Shown here piece after piece: positions 1 through 9,587 of a DNA stretch of 64,000 nucleotides. Under the pieces are notes generated by a model. That model was not told the origin of the DNA, ran no database searches, and saw only the letters and a program-made list of their open reading frames with translations. The translations under genes and the position numbers were made by a program. Source of the DNA: an uncultured Clostridium sp. (GTDB lineage Bacteria > Bacillota > Clostridia > TANB77 > CAG-508). Position 1 is the first letter of the stretch. Each line of letters starts with the position of its first letter. The DNA is taken from contig CABQAZ010000005.1 of the NCBI GenBank assembly GCA_902462295.1, positions 1 through 64,000 on the forward strand, written 5' to 3'.

Positions 1-2
1 AT

Positions 3-116
3 CAATTAACTTATTTGGCGAATAGTGGAAGGATTTATACTGTTGATTTAAGTGAAGTGAAACAAGAAATAGGAAAGGTATGGAATGTAATTAGTGAGTT
101 TAATCATAAGTGCTAA
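3..116 (+). CDS. 3' end of an unidentified gene (partial)
   Basis: An open frame enters from the left edge and stops with TAA at 114-116, giving about 37 residues that end in VISEFNHKC. The stretch reads as plausible protein with no stop, but it is too short to assign to a family. The complementary frame over the same bases is hydrophobic and has no convincing ribosome binding site. I treat this as the tail of a gene that lies mostly outside the window. Confidence 0.4.
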   Translation, partial: QLTYLANSGRIYTVDLSEVKQEIGKVWNVISEFNHKC

Positions 117-271
117 TAAAAAATTGCAATTTGTGATTATCATAAAAATTAATATGTAAATAGAACTTATTCCACTGAAATATTCAAGAATTTCTTGAAA
201 TAAAAAGGTAAAAATGATAAAATAATGTCGAAACACAAAATTAAAGTTAGAGGGAATGATGTAAATAGGTT

Positions 272-436
272 ATGATAAATTATGAAAATTAATGATAGAC
301 ACAATGACAAATAAAACACAATTATCTAAAATGTCTGGAATAAAAAAACGGTAAAAAAGAATCCAATCAAGCAGGAATATTAATAGAAATTAGCGAAGCT
401 TTAAATTGTAAAATAGATGAGATTGAAAAATATTAA
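272..436 (+). pseudogene. Decayed Cro/C1-type (YozG-like) helix-turn-helix regulator
   Basis: Pieces of one small DNA-binding protein appear in successive frames. MINYEN begins at 272 behind an AGAGGGAA ribosome binding site. MIDTMTNKTQLSKMSGI follows from 292, and GKKESNQAGILIEISEALNC then continues to the TAA at 434-436. Together they match the order of short Cro-like regulators, whose tail is typically an ALNC-x-I-D-E-I helix, but a few residues in the middle are missing. The last frame change is +1 and falls on CGG at 349-351, which is directly followed by TAA in the original frame. The gene sits just before the restriction-modification gene, as a control protein might. I infer decay. Confidence 0.6.
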
Positions 437-450
437 TTTAGGAGGATAAA

Positions 451-2928
451 ATGGAAAAGATAATAGATTATATTTCTGGTGAAGAAGTAAATGCGACACC
501 AGAAGAAATATATGCGGTGCAACCATATTCAAGGATTTTGGTAGAAGATTATGGTTATCCCAAAAAAATGATACAAACCCATCCTCAATATAGGGTTAAA
601 TCATCACCTTCAGATAAGAAAGGTTATCCAATTGATATAGCAGTATTTGAAATAGATGAAAAAGGAGAAAAAAAATTAAAAATTGTCGTAGAAAATAAAA
701 AACCAACAAGAAAAGATGGCCAAGATCAGTTAGAAGATTATTTGAGGTTTTGTGAAGCAAAGATAGGGGTATGGTTTAATGGAAATGATAGTTTATATAT
801 TGAAAAAATAGAAGAATCAGGTAATATACACTTTAGAGAGATACCGGCAATACCTAAATATAAACAAAAATTAGAAGAAATTGGATTGTATAAAAGAAAG
901 GATCTAAAATCAACCCATAATTTGAAAGAAATTTTTTCGGAATTAAGAGGATATATTGCTGGAAATAGTGTAGGAGTTAATAGAGATGAAGTTATTGCTA
1001 AAGAAATGATACATTTAATTTTATGCAAGATATATGATGAAAGATTCACAAAAATGAATGATATGGTTACTTTTAGAGCTTCAGAATGTGATACCGATGA
1101 TGAGATTAAAAATAGAATAAACGGATTATTTTTAAGCGTAAAAACTAAATATAAAGATGTTTTAAATGAAAGTGATACTATAGATTTTGATGGGCATACA
1201 TTGAGATATATAATAGGTAAAATACAAAATTTTTGCTTAATTGATACAGATAGAGATATTATAGCTGATGCTTTTGAAGTCTTTATTGGAGGCTCTTTAA
1301 AAGGAGAACAAGGACAATTTTTTACTCCTAAAAATGTTGTTAGAACATTAGTTACTGCTGTTAATCCTGGAACGGAAGATTATATAATAGATCCTAGCTG
1401 TGGTAGTGGCAGTTTTTTGGTAGAAGCACTAAAAGAATTATGGAAAAAAATAGATTTACAAGGAGAAGCATTTGGTTGGTCAGAAAGTGCTATAGCTGAA
1501 GAAAAAAAGACAGTTGGAATAAAAAATATAAGAGGTATAGAAAAAGATAGTTTTTTAACTAAATTAGGAAAGTCATATATGGCTATTTTAGGAGATGGAA
1601 AAGGTGGGATATTTTGTGAAGATAGCCTAGAAAATCCTATGAACTGGCAAGAATTAACACAACAAAATGTTAAATTGGGAACATTTTCAGTATCTTTTAG
1701 TAATCCACCATTTGGAAAAGATATAAAAGTTACTGGAAAACAAAAATTATCCCAATATCAATTAGCTAAAAAAGTGGATAGCAAAGGAAGAGAAAAGCTT
1801 TTAGATGAGGGAAATGTTTCAACATTGTTTTTAGAAAGAAATTTACAGTTATTAAAAGATGGAGGAAGGGTAGGTATAATTTTACCAGAAACATATTTTC
1901 ATGCACCTAATCAACAAATGGTTAGAAACTTTATTTTTAAACATAATATTCAATGGATAATAGATTTACCACATAATACATTTAGACCTCATAATAATGC
2001 TAAGTGTATAGCAATTGTTATACAGAAGAATAGACCTCAACAAAATAACGTTCATATGGCTGTGGCAGAATATATAGGTCATGATCATAATGGAAAACCA
2101 TTATATAAATATGATGAAGCAAAACAAACATATACAAATGAAATTTTAGATGATACAAATATAATTATTGAAGAAATTAAACAAAAAAGAATAAATCCAA
2201 ATTATAAAACGAAATATATATTTGATGTAGAATTTAGTGATATTATTAAAACAGGAATTTTAGTGCCTAGGTATTATTGGAATTCAAAAAAAGAAGAGAT
2301 AGATGAGAAGGCTAGAAAAGAAGATATAACTATGGTATCATTAAAGACATTAATAGAAAAGAAGATAATATCATTTTTTGATGGGAATGGTTCACCTGCA
2401 TCTGAATTTAAGGGAACAGGAGATATACCATATATTAGAGTAAAGGATATCGTAAATTGGCAAATATATAAAGATCCTACAGCATTAATTCCGGATTCTG
2501 AATTTAAAAGACTATATAAACCAGAAAAAGCATTAAAAGAAAAAGATATTTTGTATGTAAGAAGAGGAAGTTATCGAATTGGTAGTGTTGCAATGGCATC
2601 TCCATATGACTTAAAGGTTATTTTAACAAGAGAAATTTTAGTATTGAGAGTTAATAGCCCTGAAAATGAATATAATTTAACTCCAGAATATTTATTATAT
2701 GCATTATCACATCAGTTAACATTTGAACAAGCCAATAATAAGATATTTATTGATACTACCTTACCAAACATTGCAGATAGATGGAAGGAAATAGAAATAC
2801 CTATTTATAATGATAAAGATAAATTTAATTTAATAAATTCTAAAGTAAAACAAGTTGTAAAAAGTCAATGGGATTCATTAAAAGAAATATCTGAAATGAA
2901 AAAGGATTTTGAGGTATATAATACATAA
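451..2928 (+). CDS. Single-chain restriction-modification-like protein: nuclease-like domain, N6-adenine methylase and specificity domain
   Basis: This 825-residue protein carries three parts seen in restriction-modification enzymes. Residues 30-115 resemble the HsdR N-terminal fold, with D62 in a PIDIAVFE strand and E81-N82-K83 in IVVENKKP, fitting a PD-(D/E)xK arrangement. Residues 180-620 form an HsdM-like methylase with motif I DPSCGSGSF at 314-322 and motif IV NPPF at 418-421. Residues 635-825 look like one HsdS-type target recognition half. The layout resembles Type IIG enzymes, in which one chain both methylates and cuts, but a methylase with a non-cutting HsdR-like domain is also possible. 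No separate HsdR or HsdS lies nearby. The start follows AGGAGGATAAA. Confidence 0.8.
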   Translation: MEKIIDYISGEEVNATPEEIYAVQPYSRILVEDYGYPKKMIQTHPQYRVKSSPSDKKGYPIDIAVFEIDEKGEKKLKIVVENKKPTRKDGQDQLEDYLRFCEAKIGVWFNGNDSLYIEKIEESGNIHFREIPAIPKYKQKLEEIGLYKRKDLKSTHNLKEIFSELRGYIAGNSVGVNRDEVIAKEMIHLILCKIYDERFTKMNDMVTFRASECDTDDEIKNRINGLFLSVKTKYKDVLNESDTIDFDGHTLRYIIGKIQNFCLIDTDRDIIADAFEVFIGGSLKGEQGQFFTPKNVVRTLVTAVNPGTEDYIIDPSCGSGSFLVEALKELWKKIDLQGEAFGWSESAIAEEKKTVGIKNIRGIEKDSFLTKLGKSYMAILGDGKGGIFCEDSLENPMNWQELTQQNVKLGTFSVSFSNPPFGKDIKVTGKQKLSQYQLAKKVDSKGREKLLDEGNVSTLFLERNLQLLKDGGRVGIILPETYFHAPNQQMVRNFIFKHNIQWIIDLPHNTFRPHNNAKCIAIVIQKNRPQQNNVHMAVAEYIGHDHNGKPLYKYDEAKQTYTNEILDDTNIIIEEIKQKRINPNYKTKYIFDVEFSDIIKTGILVPRYYWNSKKEEIDEKARKEDITMVSLKTLIEKKIISFFDGNGSPASEFKGTGDIPYIRVKDIVNWQIYKDPTALIPDSEFKRLYKPEKALKEKDILYVRRGSYRIGSVAMASPYDLKVILTREILVLRVNSPENEYNLTPEYLLYALSHQLTFEQANNKIFIDTTLPNIADRWKEIEIPIYNDKDKFNLINSKVKQVVKSQWDSLKEISEMKKDFEVYNT

Positions 2929-3087
2929 TTTAAAAAATACTTGATTATTGTAGTTATTTTAAATAGAATTTTAATTAATTTATTTGATAACAATAAATCG
3001 AACTTTATAGAAGATATAATGAATAAATCATCAGTAAATTTATAAAATATTTTGATGGTGACCAATTAATAAAATAAAGATTAATGA

Positions 3088-3139
3088 AAAGCAAAATATT
3101 AATGTATAAAATTAAAATACAGAAGTATTTTGCTTTTTT
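3088..3139 (+). terminator. Intrinsic terminator or attenuator after the restriction-modification gene
   Basis: AAAGCAAAATA at 3088-3098 pairs perfectly with TATTTTGCTTT at 3126-3136, and the second arm runs into six T. It lies between the stop of the methylase gene and the next ribosome binding site, so transcription is probably reduced or ended here. It also overlaps the apparent N-terminus of the longer reading of the next gene, which argues for the downstream start. Confidence 0.6.
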
Positions 3140-3155
3140 GATAGGAGGCTCAACT

Positions 3156-3971
3156 ATGCTAATAGAAATAATATCATTTATAATAATAGTAGTTGTTATT
3201 TTTATATTTGCAAAATTAAATTATAAGAAATGCGAAAAAGAAGGAGAAAAAATAATATTCATATTTTATGTAACAATAATTTATATTCCAATAATTTTAT
3301 ATTATTTAGATTTATGGAATATTCCATCTAAATTAAATTTAATGAAGAATATAGATAGTCAAAACTGGTTAGGTTTCTTATTTACATACATATCTACAAT
3401 TTTTTCGTCAGTAATAGGAGTTACAGCCTCTATATATATTGCATTTGTTCAAATAAGGAAAAATAACGAAGACAATGAAAAAAGAGATAAAGAGAATTTG
3501 AGAATTCAAAATATGCCATTATTAAAATACGGTATTGATACAGAAAGAAAATGTGAAGGAGATTTGTCTGAACTAATAATAACATCAGTAAAAGATGGAA
3601 ACCCATTTGAATTAAATTTTTCATTTAAAAATATAGGGTTAAATAGCGTAAAAAATATTATTATTGATTATGAGTCTGATGTAACAAATTCAATATACAG
3701 ATTATCAGGAAAGAATAATATTATTACAATGGAAAGAGGAGAAGAAATTGAAAGTAACCATTTTTTGTCATTAGAATTGGACAGTACAACTAATATGAAA
3801 TTAATAGTGTATTATGAGGATGTTTTAAATAATTGGTATAGACAAGTTGTGAATATTATATATAGTGCATCTACTGTATTTGAAAAAGGAAACTATGTTG
3901 GTAAAGTAAAATATTTAGTTGAGAATGAAGAAAAGATTGCAGAAAACGATATAAATAATGATGTGATTTAA
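3156..3971 (+). CDS. Hypothetical membrane protein in the defence-like cluster
   Basis: The chosen start (271 residues) follows ATAGGAGG; an earlier ATG at 3084 lies inside a terminator hairpin and lacks a ribosome binding site. The protein begins with a hydrophobic helix (IISFIIIVVVIFIFAKL), then has a second segment (IFIFYVTIIYIPIILYYL) and a third near FLFTYISTIFSSVIGVTASI. A charged cytoplasmic-looking C-terminal half of about 150 residues follows and appears rich in beta strands. I do not recognise the family. Its place between a restriction-modification gene and a DUF4365-like gene suggests an accessory or defence setting, but the function is unknown. Confidence 0.6.
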   Translation: MLIEIISFIIIVVVIFIFAKLNYKKCEKEGEKIIFIFYVTIIYIPIILYYLDLWNIPSKLNLMKNIDSQNWLGFLFTYISTIFSSVIGVTASIYIAFVQIRKNNEDNEKRDKENLRIQNMPLLKYGIDTERKCEGDLSELIITSVKDGNPFELNFSFKNIGLNSVKNIIIDYESDVTNSIYRLSGKNNIITMERGEEIESNHFLSLELDSTTNMKLIVYYEDVLNNWYRQVVNIIYSASTVFEKGNYVGKVKYLVENEEKIAENDINNDVI

Positions 3972-4006
3972 GATTTATAAGTAATTAAAGAATGGAGGAA
4001 TAAGTT

Positions 4007-5738
4007 GTGACGAAAAGTAAATCGAAAATTGAACAAAAAGCTATTACAAAAGTTAGAGATTTAATTGATAAAATTGAATTCTTTAAACATGATTTAAAAG
4101 ATACAGATAAAAATATTTCGTGGGACGGAACTGTGGAAATGTATAATGGTAATACTGATATTAAAGAAAACTATGATTATACTATAGATGTTCAAGTAAA
4201 AGGAAGAACAACTAATAATAAAAAATTTAGTTCTAAATATAGATTTCCTTTAGACAAGATAGATTTAGAAAATTATTTAAAAAAAAGATGGAACAATACT
4301 GATTGTATGTATTTTTAAAAAGGATGAAAATGATTATAGATTATATTATTCAAATCTTTTGCCATACAATATTAGAGCTTATTTAAAAGAATTTTCATCA
4401 AATACCATAAAAATAAATATGAAAGAAATTAAAGATGCAGAGCATTTTGAAAATATATGTAGAAATTTTAAACTAGATAAAGAAATGCAAAAGGGGATAA
4501 AAGAAAATATATTTAATGAAGATAATTTATATTCAAAAGATGGTAAAATTTCAAAATTTTATACATGGGAGAAGGACACACAAAATTTTAATCCACAGTC
4601 ATTAGTAGGGACTTGGAAATATATTTATACATTAGATAAAAATGGATATACAGTAAATGTGAGTTACGGAATTCTAAGTAATCTCATAGAATCATTAAAT
4701 GTAAAGATATATAATAAAAATAAAGAATTGGAATTTGATGATGTAAAATTAGAAACTACAGTAGATGGTAAAAAAATATTTTTTGGAAAAGCATTCACTA
4801 TAGATTTTGTTAATGAAAAATTTAATATTAAAATTTCAGGAACACTAAATGATAGAATTAAACAATTGGAATTTATAGATGAAGCTTTTATAAATGGTGG
4901 TTTTCTAATAAATGATTTTGAATTTAATATTGAATCTAATAAAATTGAGCAGAACAGATTTGAAAAAATTATGAAGAAATACAAAAAGTTAAGAGATTTT
5001 TTTATAAAGCATAATATTAATAAAGAAGTAAATTTTGATAATTGGAAGGATAAAGATTTTGACAAACTTGAAAAGTGGATAGATGCTATTGAAAATGGAA
5101 CATTTATTAAGTTAAATAGCAATATTAGTATGATTGGTTCAATTGATATAAGAGATATTAAGTTGTCAGTATTCGCTACTAAAGAAAAAAATGGAGAATT
5201 CAAAATAAATAGTATATGGAATAATAATATGGCATCTAGGTATTATTTTAAATATGGAGAAGGCGAAGATTCATTAGAAACTCGAATTTTTTATTTGGCA
5301 CTAAATTCACAAGCTTATGAATCTGATGATATTAATTTTCAAGAGATGAAAAACTGTTTTGATAATAGAATACTATCAGAAGATGAATATATTTTATTGA
5401 ATTTACAATTGCTAGAAGTATTAAAAGCATATGATATTACAAGAAAAACAAATCTTTTAGAGTACTCTAAATACTTAAGCAAAATTTTACTTAAACATGA
5501 AACTGATTCCCCAATATACTATATAAATTATGCTCAAATATTAAAAAGAGAGAATAAACTTTCAGAACAAGATTATAAAAAATTGATAGAATTGAGAGAT
5601 ATGAATTCTTCAATAGAAATAAAAATTTGTTGCAATTTATTATTAGACAATAAATCAGAAGCAAATATATTGATAAAAACTATTGATGCAAAAAGTCTTG
5701 AAGAGTTTAGAAAATATCCTATAGCTATTTATATATAA
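4007..5738 (+). pseudogene. DUF4365-like nuclease-related gene split by a frameshift in a poly-A run
   Basis: Two adjacent open frames form one protein. The first (4007-4318, GTG start after GGAGG) contains YTIDVQVKGR, a pattern typical of DUF4365 proteins with a PD-(D/E)xK-like core. It ends in an unrelated tail after eight A at about 4279-4287. Dropping one A lets the frame continue as DGTILIVCIFKKDENDY into the second frame, which runs to 5738 and adds a C-terminal region of more than 450 residues. The whole would be about 576 residues. The slip could be a sequencing error, a phase-variable homopolymer or true decay. DUF4365 domains are common in bacterial defence loci. Confidence 0.65.
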
Positions 5739-5852
5739 AAATTTAATCATGTAAAAATATCGTTTTTAGAATAAAAACAATTAAAACACATAAATGCTAT
5801 CTTTTTTGGAAATAATATGATATAATATATAGAGATAAAAAGGAGTGATATT

Positions 5853-6788
5853 ATGAGTATTGGAAATAAAATAAAAGAGTATAGAGAATTAAATAAAATG
5901 ACTCAAAAAGATATTGCCGAAATATTAGAAGTTGAGCCAGGAACAATATCAAAATATGAATCTGGAATGATTGAACCTAATATTGAATCTTTAAAAAGAT
6001 TAGCAGAAACATTTAATATAACAGTAGATGAATTAATAAAAGATGAAGAAAAATTTGATATTACTAAAATTAATGTATTAGAAATATTAAGAGAACAAAA
6101 AGAAATGGGGTTAAAGGGAAATTTATATCATAATACACAAATTATATTTGCATATAATACAAATCATATTGAAGGAAGTAAATTAACAGAAGATCAAACA
6201 AGGTATATCTATGAAACAAATACAATCTTATTTGAAGGTCAAACTGTTGCAAGTGTTGATGATATTATAGAAACATCTAATCATTTTAAATTAGTAGATT
6301 ATATGATAGATAATGCTGATAAAGGATTGACGGAAGAAATGATAAAACATTTTCACAGAATTTTAAAAGAAGGAACAATGGATAGCAGAAAAGAATGGTT
6401 TAATGTTGGTGAATATAAAAAATTAGCTAATGAAGCAGGAAGTATGAAGACATCATCACCAAAACAAGTGGCAAAAGATATGCAAAAATTAATGGAATGG
6501 TACAATAGTTTATCAGAAGTTACTATAAAAGATATAATAGAATTTCATGTAAGATTTGAAAAAATACATCCTTTTCAAGATGGGAATGGAAGAGTAGGTA
6601 GAATAATTGCATTTAAAGAGTGTCTAAAAAATAATATAATTCCATTTATTATATTGGATAAAGATAAATTATTTTATTATAGAGGATTAAAGGAATACCA
6701 AAATAAAACAGAAAAAGGCTATTTGATAGATACTTGTTTAAATGCACAGGATCAATACACGAGTATGATAGAGTACTACTTAAAATAA
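5853..6788 (+). CDS. HTH-Fic protein (Fic/DOC family AMPylator with XRE domain)
   Basis: Residues 1-66 form a Cro/C1-type helix-turn-helix (MTQKDIAEILEVEPGTISKY). The rest is a Fic domain with the complete catalytic motif HPFQDGNGRVGR at 239-250; Fic enzymes with this motif usually transfer AMP from ATP to target proteins. T103-N-H-I-E107-G108 matches the (S/T)xxxE(G/N) inhibitory helix placed before the Fic core, as in class II Fic proteins, so activity is probably self-restrained. The HTH part suggests DNA binding or autoregulation. The start follows AAAGGAGTGATATT. The gene is 19 bases before an unknown gene pair and lies in the defence-like cluster. Function as a toxin, defence effector or regulator is inference. 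Confidence 0.88.
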   Translation: MSIGNKIKEYRELNKMTQKDIAEILEVEPGTISKYESGMIEPNIESLKRLAETFNITVDELIKDEEKFDITKINVLEILREQKEMGLKGNLYHNTQIIFAYNTNHIEGSKLTEDQTRYIYETNTILFEGQTVASVDDIIETSNHFKLVDYMIDNADKGLTEEMIKHFHRILKEGTMDSRKEWFNVGEYKKLANEAGSMKTSSPKQVAKDMQKLMEWYNSLSEVTIKDIIEFHVRFEKIHPFQDGNGRVGRIIAFKECLKNNIIPFIILDKDKLFYYRGLKEYQNKTEKGYLIDTCLNAQDQYTSMIEYYLK

Positions 6789-6806
6789 TATAAAGAGGAA
6801 ATAGTT

Positions 6807-7838
6807 ATGGATATAGATAAAATTTTACAAGAACAAGATATTAATTATGAAGATGTAAAAGATTTTTTAGAGGAAGATAATGAAGATATTTATTACAAAA
6901 TATTATCAAATGTTAGTAAATTTACTGAAAGTGATGCAAGGGTTGTGTGTAAAAGAATTATAGATAGGTCAAAAAGCAGAGAACTAATAGATAGAGTTTG
7001 TATGGAAATAATTACATTTATACCATATGATTATAACTACTATAAAGAAATAATATGTATTACTTCCTTAAAAAATATAGAAGGAACTTGGAATGATGAT
7101 ATAAAAGACAAATTACTAGAAGATTCAAATAAAACAATAGAAAATGTATTTCAAGATTTTTCAGATGAAGTTCCACAAAGTATAATTTATGATATTGACA
7201 TAATAACTAGATTATTAGAGAGATATAATGAAAAATATATTAAAAATTTAAAAATTGAGAAAGATAAAGTAATTGAGGTATGCAAAAGGATAAATTATAT
7301 AATGACTATTAATGTGAAAAACATTTTGAAATTATTTTATTGTATAAGTAGTGAATATAAATTAAATTCAGAAGAAATTAACTCTTTTCTAGATGATTTT
7401 TTTCAAAATTATCCAAGTACCTGTAAAATGTTTATAGAGGAAAATAAAAATTATGCTTCTGAAACCGTATTTATGAAAGATTTGAAAAATAAAGTAAAAC
7501 TTTATGATGAAGAAGAAAAAATAAAATATAATATGGAAATATTTAAACCAGATACTAAAAGAATAATTGAATATAGAAAGTATCAATTTAAACAAAACAA
7601 AGAGATTAACAAAATGGCTAATCAAAGATCTATATTAGGAAATTTATTTAAATCAAATACAATTTTATATGGAAGGAGATATGGAATAACTGTTACTACA
7701 AAAAATAGTAAAGAAATATCTGTAGGAAATATGCATGAATTTAAGTATGAATATCCGTATCCAATAGAATACTTAGTAGACCCTGTAGAATATTTGGAAA
7801 AAATAAATCTACTAAAAAGTCTAGGAAGAGGTAAATAA
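6807..7838 (+). CDS. Hypothetical protein, first of a coupled pair
   Basis: This 343-residue, acidic, mostly helical protein starts after AAAGAGG, 19 bases behind the Fic gene, and is followed after a single base by the next gene, so the pair is almost certainly translated together. The N-terminal 240 residues look like helical repeats without a recognisable motif. A basic region (RIIEYRKYQFKQNKEINKMA, about 252-271) precedes a beta-like segment with ILYGRRYGITV. No signal peptide or membrane helix is visible. I do not recognise the family. Its constant partner appears to be the nuclease-like 7840-9426 gene, so a two-component defence module is possible. Confidence 0.6.
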   Translation: MDIDKILQEQDINYEDVKDFLEEDNEDIYYKILSNVSKFTESDARVVCKRIIDRSKSRELIDRVCMEIITFIPYDYNYYKEIICITSLKNIEGTWNDDIKDKLLEDSNKTIENVFQDFSDEVPQSIIYDIDIITRLLERYNEKYIKNLKIEKDKVIEVCKRINYIMTINVKNILKLFYCISSEYKLNSEEINSFLDDFFQNYPSTCKMFIEENKNYASETVFMKDLKNKVKLYDEEEKIKYNMEIFKPDTKRIIEYRKYQFKQNKEINKMANQRSILGNLFKSNTILYGRRYGITVTTKNSKEISVGNMHEFKYEYPYPIEYLVDPVEYLEKINLLKSLGRGK

Positions 7839-7839
7839 A

Positions 7840-9426
7840 ATGAGATTAATACTGAAAGATTATATAGAAACATTAAAAGAGGAAATAGAATTAGAAACAT
7901 TATTAGAAAACATTTTAATAATGAATGATTTTACGGATATAGTACGTCCACAAAAAGGAGTAGCACAACATGGAGTTGATTTTAGTGCAAAGAAAAATGG
8001 AGCAATATATTTATTTGTATTAAAACAAAAAGATATAGATAAAAATAATTGGAACTCAGGAAACAATGCTGTTAGACCAACATTAGATGAAATACAAGAT
8101 GTTTATATACAAGAAAGAATTAAAGAATCTGGTAGTAAAATAAATATAGTTGTTTGTACAAATGGTATTATAAAACAAAATGTGCAATCTGATTGGAATG
8201 GATATATAAGTAGAAATTCAAAAGAGAATATAAAATACTTATTTTGGGGAATAGATGAATTAACAGCAATGACAGAACAAGTCTTGTTAAATGAGTATTT
8301 ATTTGAAAATGATATAAAAAGTGATTTAAGAAAAAGTTTATATTTTTATGAAGAAGATGTGAATTTTGTATATTATAAAAAATTATTAGAAAAATTAATA
8401 TCGAAGATTAACGTATCAGATAGAAGAAAAAAGGTATACAAAAAATATTTAATAGTGTATTTGTTGATAAATAAAATGTGTATTGCTTATGCATCAGAGA
8501 AGAATGTTAAGTTAGCAGAAAAAATGTCAGAAAAAGCCTTAATTGTTTTTTGGAAATTTATAATGAAAAATAATCTATATGAAAAAAATGAAGAAATTGA
8601 AACATTAATTGTTCTATATAAACAATATGAAGAATGTTGTGAAAATTATTTAAAAGAAATAAAAAAGGTATACAATTATAGTCCAAGCTTTCCAATTTAT
8701 AGCCCGTTAGAATATAGAATTACAATTTATGAAGTAATAGGATTTATTTCATCATATACATATTATTTATACTATTATTATGGAAAAACAGATGAAGTTA
8801 TGGAAAATATTAATATTTTAATAACTATCATTAATAATAATGCAGGATTTTTTTATCCGGTATTTGATTTAAATTCTATAGAAATAAATACATTAATTTT
8901 TTTACTAAAGGAAATAGGAAACAATCAAGCAGAAATATTAGTTAATATTTTGATATCTAAGATGATTTATAGAATGAATATGTCAAAGTATTATCCTGTT
9001 GAGTATGAAAACTATGATAAAGCTTTAATGATAGAATTTAATGAAGATGTGGATGAATTTAATGCAAGTGTATTAATTACAAATTTATTAGAATGGATGA
9101 AAATTTTTAAAAATGAAGAAGAAATAAAAAATGTTATAGATTATTTATACAAAAAATTTCCAAATATGACTTTAAATACAATTCAAATAGATTTACAATC
9201 TGAGAATGGTTATTTTGAAGAAAATATATATGATTCGATAGTATCTTATGTTTTAGACTATAAAGAGACTCTGATAGATGTGAATAGTACAATCGATAAA
9301 ATAAATGATAATAATAAATTAAGCGAATATAATTTTTTTAGATATGGATCACTACCAATATTATTTATTACAGCAAGAAATTATCGAATTCCGTTGCCAT
9401 CAAGTATTATTTATAAATTTTTATGA
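7840..9426 (+). CDS. Hypothetical protein with an N-terminal restriction-endonuclease-like region
   Basis: This 528-residue protein begins one base after the upstream stop. Residues 20-150 resemble a divergent PD-(D/E)xK fold: a helix, then HGVDF with D47, then a strand and turn IYLFVLKQKD (57-65), followed by an alternating region ending in YLFWGIDELTAMTEQ. The lysine motif is not canonical, so catalysis is uncertain. Residues 160-528 are helical and repeat-like. The architecture (nuclease-like head plus long helical sensor-like tail) together with the coupled 6807-7838 gene and the neighbouring Fic and restriction-modification genes suggests defence, but no known system could be named. A terminator at 9551-9587 closes the unit. 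Confidence 0.6.
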   Translation: MRLILKDYIETLKEEIELETLLENILIMNDFTDIVRPQKGVAQHGVDFSAKKNGAIYLFVLKQKDIDKNNWNSGNNAVRPTLDEIQDVYIQERIKESGSKINIVVCTNGIIKQNVQSDWNGYISRNSKENIKYLFWGIDELTAMTEQVLLNEYLFENDIKSDLRKSLYFYEEDVNFVYYKKLLEKLISKINVSDRRKKVYKKYLIVYLLINKMCIAYASEKNVKLAEKMSEKALIVFWKFIMKNNLYEKNEEIETLIVLYKQYEECCENYLKEIKKVYNYSPSFPIYSPLEYRITIYEVIGFISSYTYYLYYYYGKTDEVMENINILITIINNNAGFFYPVFDLNSIEINTLIFLLKEIGNNQAEILVNILISKMIYRMNMSKYYPVEYENYDKALMIEFNEDVDEFNASVLITNLLEWMKIFKNEEEIKNVIDYLYKKFPNMTLNTIQIDLQSENGYFEENIYDSIVSYVLDYKETLIDVNSTIDKINDNNKLSEYNFFRYGSLPILFITARNYRIPLPSSIIYKFL

Positions 9427-9550
9427 GAAAATGAGTTAAAGTATATGTAAAAGTTCAAAATAACAAGAGTATAAAAATGAAATTTATTATCTATTATATG
9501 AAAGTATATTTTTTATATGCGAGTAAAAAGTAAAAATAATAAATTAATAT

Positions 9551-9587
9551 ATAGAGTTATGTAAAATATAAACATAGCTCTATTTTT
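9551..9587 (+). terminator. Intrinsic terminator of the defence-like unit
   Basis: ATAGAGTTATGT at 9551-9562 pairs with ACATAGCTCTAT at 9572-9583 (one G-U pair), followed by TTTTT. It lies about 125 bases after the stop at 9426 and would end the transcript carrying the Fic gene and the coupled pair. Confidence 0.75.

Noticed and set aside
48..236. Minus-strand frame of 62 codons
   Set aside because: Very hydrophobic by composition, no ribosome binding site, and it overlaps the tail of a plus-strand gene. AT-rich DNA gives many such frames.
738..1049. Minus-strand frame inside the methylase gene
   Set aside because: It is the shadow of a well supported plus-strand gene and has no start signal or family match.
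4270..4290. Adding the DUF4365 and 10.1-10.4 kb frameshifts to the CGG pattern
   Set aside because: Neither has a CGG at the break: one is in a poly-A run and the other at AGT TTG TAA. They are better explained by slippage or decay.
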